A DNA stretch of 18,971 nt from a crenarchaeote SCGC AAA261-N23 (GTDB lineage Archaea > Thermoproteota > Thermoprotei > Gearchaeales > Gearchaeaceae). Location of the stretch: positions 1 through 18,971 of the forward strand of contig AQVQ01000020.1 of NCBI GenBank assembly GCA_000375685.1. Direction: 5' to 3'. Both the position numbers and the translations under genes were made by a program. Of the stretch, positions 14,385-18,971 are shown one piece after another; position 1 is the first letter of the stretch; each line of letters opens with the position of its first letter. Under the pieces are notes generated by a model that was not told the origin of the DNA, did no database searches, and saw only the letters and a program-made list of their open reading frames with translations.

Positions 14385-14409
14385 GACACATTTGTGAACA
14401 ATTAACCGG

Positions 14410-14425
14410 GATATATTTAATAAAT
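14410..14425 (+). promoter_or_regulatory. Promoter of the MFS gene
   Basis: GATATATTTAATAAAT lies about 28-35 nt before the ATG at 14449, the distance expected for a TATA box of a leaderless or near-leaderless archaeal mRNA. Confidence 0.5.
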
Positions 14426-14448
14426 AAGGGTATTCTTACTAATTATTT

Positions 14449-15627
14449 ATGAAGCAAAGAATATTAACTCTAACATCGATATCGCATTTTATAAATGATG
14501 GAAATACTTGGTTTTTACCCGTCGCATTTACTTTCTTAATAGAATACCTTGGAGTATTAAAGGTTTTAATAGGAATATTGGGAGGAATATTTTTTGGCGT
14601 TTCCGCATTAGCCTCACCATTAGTAACAAGAATTGCTGATAAAATTAACTTGCATTCAAAAATAATGGGGATTGGAATATTATTATGGGGTTTAAGTTTG
14701 ATACTTTTTGGGTTGTCAATTCAAATTAACTCTTTGCCATTTATAATTTTCTCCGTCGCATTATCAGGATTTGCCTCTGCATTTTATCATCCATTAGGTG
14801 CTGCAATGTTATCTATCACATATAAAGGAAGCGCAGGAATAGCGTTAGGAATAAATGGGTCTATGGGGAGCTTAGGTAGGGCAATATATCCCTCACTAAC
14901 CTTAACCTTATTCTCAATATTTCATAAAGATATGTTGTTAACTGCATTAGTTTTAGGCATACTATCATTAGTTGCAGCTATTCCTTCCCTTTTTATTAAT
15001 GTAAATTTGGTTAAAGATGATGAACATAAAAACATTGCAAAAAGCGACATAAAGAGTCCAATGATAGTAGTTATACTATTAACAATAATATCTTTATTAA
15101 GAAGCATTTTTGCTCAGGGCATTTCACAGTTCCTTCCAACACTATTAGTAGAGAATTATGGGTATTCATATAATTTCGATTTAGGAGAAGCGATAAGTAT
15201 AGCCTTAGCTGCGGCAATAATAGGCCAGCCTTTATTGGGACTTTTATCAGATAGGATAGGCAGAAGAATAATCTACGGAATTTCCACTGCAGGCGCTGTT
15301 ATATCATTTTTAATATTCCTAAAGATACCCAGCTTGGTATTATTATCAATATTTGGCTTCTTCACGTTTAGCGCTTTCCCCTTAATGTTATCTATAGTAG
15401 GAGACTTGGTTCCTAGGGGTTCGGCCAGCTTCGCCAATTCGCTAGTATGGGGATTAGGAGTGACAGGAGGAGGAGTAATAGGTCCAGTGCTGGTTGGCAT
15501 ATTGGCCCAAAGCTATAATTTAATACTTGCAAGTGAATTAATAAGCATAATAGGTTTAATATCAGCTTTATTAATACCCTTCATCCCTAAATCGCCAAAA
15601 AGAAGTAAGGTACCGCTATTTGGATAA
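14449..15627 (+). CDS. MFS transporter, Fsr (fosmidomycin-resistance) like
   Basis: A 392-residue, 12-TM major facilitator. The N-terminal SHFINDG (12-18) and AFYHPLGAAML (111-121) resemble the Fsr-type branch. The loop 2-3 motif is SPLVTRIADKINLH (56-69), and its counterpart in the C-terminal half is GLLSDRIGRR. The central cytoplasmic loop (KDDEHKNIAKSDIKSP) separates the halves. Probably proton-coupled efflux of a small molecule; the substrate is not predictable. It is transcribed alone from the TATA box at about 14412 and is complete. Its function next to the TauE-like permease is not obviously linked, since about 200 bp and a separate promoter lie between them. Confidence 0.85.
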   Translation: MKQRILTLTSISHFINDGNTWFLPVAFTFLIEYLGVLKVLIGILGGIFFGVSALASPLVTRIADKINLHSKIMGIGILLWGLSLILFGLSIQINSLPFIIFSVALSGFASAFYHPLGAAMLSITYKGSAGIALGINGSMGSLGRAIYPSLTLTLFSIFHKDMLLTALVLGILSLVAAIPSLFINVNLVKDDEHKNIAKSDIKSPMIVVILLTIISLLRSIFAQGISQFLPTLLVENYGYSYNFDLGEAISIALAAAIIGQPLLGLLSDRIGRRIIYGISTAGAVISFLIFLKIPSLVLLSIFGFFTFSAFPLMLSIVGDLVPRGSASFANSLVWGLGVTGGGVIGPVLVGILAQSYNLILASELISIIGLISALLIPFIPKSPKRSKVPLFG

Positions 15628-15672
15628 GCCTTTATCCTTTGTATACCAAAAAATGTAGTATAACTTTAAGAG

Positions 15673-15871
15673 TTACAGTATAATCCATATTACCATGTAT
15701 ATTGTTCTATATTTCCAACCTATCAAGTAAGCAGTTATAACTTCAGAATAGGATCTAAGGAGTTCTTCATATCCTTTTAAGGTCCTCTAAAGAGTTCTTG
15801 TACTTATCTTCATTAAACTCATGCTTTGAAACCATTCAATCAATGTTAGCTTTATTCGTTTTTAGCCTCAT
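15673..15871 (-). pseudogene. Degraded small ORF, family not recognised
   Basis: It starts at ATG 15871 behind a TATA-like TATTAAAC: MRLKTNKANID, stop, MVSKHEFNEDKYKNSLEDLK, R, then shifted by one base GYEELLRSYSEVITAYLIGW, KYRTIYMVIWIIL, ending at 15673. It needs only one stop and one frameshift corrected, so it was lost recently. This is the only content seen in the 390-bp gap 15628-16020. Confidence 0.4.
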
Positions 15872-16022
15872 AACATAAAAGTTTAATAGCAATTAATAAA
15901 GGGCCCTTTTATATGGTTAAAGTATTTTGATATGACTTGGAATATTCATGTTTTAGATATGCTTTTTCAATTTTCGCTTTAAAGAACGGTTTTAATAATA
16001 GAGCATGAAATCTTTGAATTTA

Positions 16023-16068
16023 TGTCATATATGACAAAATTTTATATAATTTTATGTCATACAATACA
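16023..16068 (+). promoter_or_regulatory. TATA box bracketed by two operator-like sites
   Basis: TGTCATATATGACA (16023-16036) is a perfect 14-bp palindrome. It is followed by TATA box TTTATATAA (16041-16049) and then TGTCATACAATACA (16055-16068), which matches the palindrome at 11 of 14 positions. The ATG of the ATPase gene is at 16073, 24-32 nt after the TATA box. A repressor bound here would cover both the TFB and transcription-start sides. The sequence is seen directly; the regulatory role is inference. Confidence 0.65.
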
Positions 16069-16072
16069 AAAT

Positions 16073-17398
16073 ATGAAAAGAGAGGATTTAATTGCGGTTC
16101 TTGCTGATTGGAATTTTTGGGGAAAAGGATTAGAGTCTGGAATATCTAGAAAAATTTATACAAAAAAGATTTATGAAATTTTATTTTCAGAAACGAACAA
16201 AATTATTTCAATATTTGGAGTTAGAAGAGGTGGAAAAAGTTTTATATTAAGAGAAGTATCTAAATATTTAGTCGAGAAATTTGGTGCTAAAAATGTATTA
16301 TATATAAATTTTGAGGAAGTAAGGCTTGAGAAAACCCTTGAAACACTTTTAGATGCATACTATGCTTACTTGGAAATTATTAGGCCTACAATGAAACCGT
16401 TTCTCTTATTGGATGAAATTCAAGAAATAATTGGTTGGGAAAAGTTCGTAAGAAGTTTGAATGAAAAGAATGAAGCAAAAATAATTGTAGCTGGATCTTC
16501 TGCAAAGCTAATGAGCGAAGAATTTGCTACTTTGCTTGCTGGTAGGGATATTGCCATAGAGGTATTTCCCTTGAATTTTTTTGAATTTTTAGAATTTAAA
16601 GGATTCCCAATATATAGTTATGAAGAAGCAGTAATTTATAAAACTGAAGTGTTGAGAAGGTTAAGGGAATATTTAGAGTTTGGCGGTTTTCCGGAAGTTG
16701 TTTTAGAAAAAAATGAAAACATAAAAAAAGAAATACTTAAAAGATATTACGAAACTATTTTGATTAAAGATGTAAAATCAAGGTTTAAATTAAGAGAAAG
16801 CGGTTATATTGAAAAATTGACCAACTTTTATTTAACTAATATTTCCTCTCAAATAAGCTTCAATAAACTTTCGAAAATTTTAAATATACCTGTAAAGACT
16901 GTGGAAAGATTTTCAAAATTTGTTTCAACCTCAAGAATGTTATTCTTTATTGAGAAATTTAGTTTTGGAGCTAGAGAAAGACTTGCCTCACCGTTAAAGG
17001 TTTATTCTATTGATACTGGAATTTCTAATGTTATAGGCTTTAGGTTTATGGAAAATTTTGGAAAATGTTTGGAAAATTTAGTAGCAGTGGAATTGCAGCG
17101 AAAATTTGGAAAACCAACTTATGAGATCTCCTATTGGAAAGATTATCAACAACATGAAGTTGATTTCGTTATAAAACAAGGTTTGAATATCAAGCAATTA
17201 ATCCAAGTTACTTATGCAAGTAGTAAGGATGAAATAGAGAAAAGAGAAATTAGATCTCTAATAAAGGCTTCTGAATTATTAAAATGTAAAGATTTGTTTA
17301 TAATAACTTGGGATTTTGAAGATAATATTAAATATGATGATAAAGTAATAAAAATTTTGCCTTTATGGAAATGGCTTTTTACATTAAATACATTATAA
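16073..17398 (+). CDS. AAA ATPase with DUF4143 C-terminus, operator-controlled
   Basis: 441 residues. The open frame extends to an ATG at 16022, but that stretch is a TATA box between two operator-like repeats, so I use the ATG at 16073. Walker A is GVRRGGKS (49-56), Walker B is FLLLDE (110-115), and the sensor is VAGSSAKL (139-146). A wHTH-like region is at about 255-290 (FNKLSKILNIPVKTVERFSK). The DUF4143 tail has EVDFVI, LIQVTY, IITWDFED and a final LPLWKWLF. The family is predicted to be a soluble ATPase with a degenerate nuclease-like tail; its function is not established. No partner gene is adjacent: it is flanked by a degraded ORF upstream and an AT-rich gap downstream. The tail is strikingly close to that of the ATPase at 10358. 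Confidence 0.85.
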   Translation: MKREDLIAVLADWNFWGKGLESGISRKIYTKKIYEILFSETNKIISIFGVRRGGKSFILREVSKYLVEKFGAKNVLYINFEEVRLEKTLETLLDAYYAYLEIIRPTMKPFLLLDEIQEIIGWEKFVRSLNEKNEAKIIVAGSSAKLMSEEFATLLAGRDIAIEVFPLNFFEFLEFKGFPIYSYEEAVIYKTEVLRRLREYLEFGGFPEVVLEKNENIKKEILKRYYETILIKDVKSRFKLRESGYIEKLTNFYLTNISSQISFNKLSKILNIPVKTVERFSKFVSTSRMLFFIEKFSFGARERLASPLKVYSIDTGISNVIGFRFMENFGKCLENLVAVELQRKFGKPTYEISYWKDYQQHEVDFVIKQGLNIKQLIQVTYASSKDEIEKREIRSLIKASELLKCKDLFIITWDFEDNIKYDDKVIKILPLWKWLFTLNTL

Positions 17399-17663
17399 TT
17401 CAAAAAATTTATCCTATATAAATTAAAACAAGAAACACTTTAATTCCTATTTTTTAATATTGAAAAAGGTTTTTAATAGATATAGTAATAATATCCCTTT
17501 CTTATTGTATTTTTTATTACTTAAAAATAAATAATTGTAAAACTTATGCCATAAAGCTTTTTATTTTTAAAATTATTTATTTTTGGTTTAAGATTTGAAC
17601 CGATTTATGTCTGCTAATTTGACTAATCGACTCCCTATCTTAGAGAAGCAAGACTTTCATTTA
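17399..17663. other. AT-rich gap between two ATPases, possible oligo-T terminators
   Basis: Plus-strand T runs at 17450-17455 (TTTTTT) and near 17508-17513 lie 50-115 nt after the ATPase stop and could end its transcript. No gene is seen. Confidence 0.35.
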
Positions 17664-17698
17664 TTTCTGACCCTCCCGTCCTTAAGGATGAGACTTTC
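17664..17698 (-). repeat. Minimal element scar with intact hairpin
   Basis: TCTGACC (17666-17672), a right end, is joined directly to CTCCCGTCC-TTAA-GGATGAG (17674-17692), the left-end hairpin with compensating T-A and G-T pairs and the usual C/A mismatch, then ACTTTCA. Both element ends thus lie within 35 bp with nothing between them. It sits 20 bp past the true stop of the ATPase gene at 17718. Confidence 0.5.
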
Positions 17699-17717
17699 AA
17701 AATATGTATTAAAGCTT

Positions 17718-18971
17718 CTAATAATGCAAAAGAAACCATTTCCAAAGAGGGACATAATCGATTTCATTTTCTTTATTTTCATAGTCCCAAGTTATTACAG
17801 TAATTTTTTTAGGATTTAGTTCCTTTTTTTGCTTTTTTTATCGCATTTATTTCTCTTTCTTCAACAACATCTGTAGCATATGTGACTTGAATTATTTCTT
17901 CAACCTGAAAGTTTTTAGCTATTACAAAATCTACTTCTTTTCCTTCAGACCCCCCAAATTCTTTCCAATAATATATATCGCCATAATTTCTTCTCATAAG
18001 TTCAAGATAAACAGCATTTTCCATTGCTTTAGAAATTGAAAACTCGTATCCTAGAGCAGTTGAGTAGCCCGTATCTATTATATAAACCTTCTTTGGGTTG
18101 ACTTTTCTTTTAATTTCACTTTTATTGAATATTTCAACATAAAACGCAAAGTAGCTTTCTTTAGATTTATCAAACAGTTCTAAAACTTTTTCTTTACCTA
18201 TTTTATATCCTAAACTTTTTAAATAATTATAAACTCTATTCACGGTAATCAAAGAAGAATAATTTGAGATTATATATGATGCAAAAGCTTCGGCAATTTC
18301 AGGATTAACTGTTCGTAAATCTCTAACTATTATAGAATCAAAATAAGATTTCAATAATTTTTCTTTCTCCTTTTCAAATATTACTGCAGGATAGGCTCCA
18401 TAATAAAGATACTCTCTGAGAAAAGAAAGAATTCTTCCTCTATACTCAGTATAAGATAATAATTTTGGATCGAACTGTTCCTTCAAAAAATAGAGATATT
18501 CTCTAAAAGATAAGGGGTATATTTCGTAATTAATACTTCTTCCTCTTAATTCCTCAGCTATTTTCCTCGGGGTTAAAGAAGAAGAGGAACCTGAAAGATA
18601 AATTTTTGCATTAAGCCTTTTTCTGAACCAGCTTCCATAGTTTTCAACATTATGGATTTCATCCAAAAATATATAGGAAGGTTCGTTACCAGTTAATTCC
18701 ATAAAAGCTTTAAGCATATCATCTAAGTCATTAACTTTCACAGCTTTTAACCTGCTATGTTCAAAGTCTATGTATAATATTTCATTTATTTTTGCCTTGT
18801 TTTCTCTAATCAATTTGTTAATAGTGTTGAATAGAAGATAAGTTTTCCCTGTTCTTCTTCCTCCTGTAACAGTTATAATTAAATTTGATTCTAAAGGAAT
18901 AGAAATTTCTCTTTCTAAAGTATTTGGTGGTCCTTTAGTTAGCCATTCAGTAATAACGTGCTTAAAATCTT
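17718..18971 (-). pseudogene. AAA ATPase with DUF4143 C-terminus, frameshifted near the end, 5' end outside window
   Basis: The coding frame is open from the right edge (18971) to a stop at 17809. Walker A, TVTGGRRTGKTYLL (about 18850), lies upstream of the first listed start codon, so the gene begins outside the window. Walker B is YIFLDE, the sensor is YLSGSSSSL, and the tail is EVDFVI then IIQVTY. At KKAKKGTKS the frame stops. Reading one A fewer in the A7 run (complement of T7 at 17824-17830) gives KKAKKELNPKKITVITWDYE, NKENEIDYVPLWKWFLLHY and a stop at 17718-17720. This restores the ITWDYE and PLWKW motifs of both sister ATPases. So the gene is full length with a one-base frameshift in a homopolymer. 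It could be a sequencing error, a real mutation or a slippage site. Confidence 0.8.

Noticed and set aside
16022..16072. An 17-residue N-terminal extension of the ATPase at 16073
   Set aside because: The DNA is a TATA box with two operator-like sites; the peptide is an accident of the repeats.
1..18971. CRISPR array, tRNA, rRNA or integrase attachment site
   Set aside because: No regularly spaced direct repeats of CRISPR type, no tRNA-like T-loop/anticodon pattern and no rRNA segment were found on either strand by eye.

Overview
The window looks like an accessory region of a thermoacidophilic crenarchaeon, most likely of the order Sulfolobales. It is strongly AT-rich. TATA boxes sit about 25-30 nt before many start codons, as in leaderless archaeal genes, and Shine-Dalgarno sites appear mainly at internal operon genes. 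The gene content (VapBC pairs of the AbrB and ribbon-helix-helix type, HEPN-MNT pairs, archaeal ATPases with DUF234 or DUF4143 tails, TauE/SafE and Fsr-like transporters, remnants of an IS200/IS605-like element) is typical of that group. The assignment is inference from content; no rRNA or tRNA is present to confirm it.

Layout. 1-2500: a mobile-element end, a frameshifted vapC with an intact AbrB-type vapB, a divergent HEPN-MNT pair, the ruins of a low-molecular-weight phosphatase/arsenate reductase gene, and an internally deleted element in the opposite orientation to the first. 2600-4700: a retropepsin-like protease, a degraded ORF and an ATPase with a DUF234-type nuclease-like tail. 5000-7640: three toxin-antitoxin loci. 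One is intact with a ribbon-helix-helix antitoxin, one is intact with an AbrB antitoxin, and in the third the toxin has been reduced to about 30 residues fused in frame to a methyltransferase. 7640-8350: gene relics. 8358-10230: a 12-TM NnrS-like membrane protein divergent from a second HEPN-MNT pair whose HEPN gene has a stop codon where the conserved arginine should be. 10358-11641: a DUF4143 ATPase. 11642-12974: a 1.3-kb gene graveyard, including a sulfide:quinone-oxidoreductase-like relic, followed by a second copy of the internally deleted element. 13382-15627: two ordinary transporter genes. 16023-18971: two more DUF4143 ATPases. The first has a perfect 14-bp palindrome and a degenerate second copy bracketing its TATA box. 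The second has a frameshift in an A7 run near its 3' end and runs off the window.

How it fits together. Most genes belong to two-component toxin-antitoxin modules or to the ATPase families that accumulate beside them. Short termini of one element family (subterminal hairpin of the form CCCGTCC-loop-GGGCGAGG on one side, ACTGACC on the other) lie directly against several of these genes. At least three ORFs are truncated, completed or cut at such a terminus. The window reads as a site of repeated insertion, internal deletion and decay in which antitoxins, some MNT partners and ATPases survive while toxins and metabolic genes die. No CRISPR array, rRNA or tRNA was found. The most informative points are the VapC-methyltransferase fusion, the HEPN stop at the catalytic arginine, the operator-bracketed promoter at 16023-16068 and the dispersed element termini.
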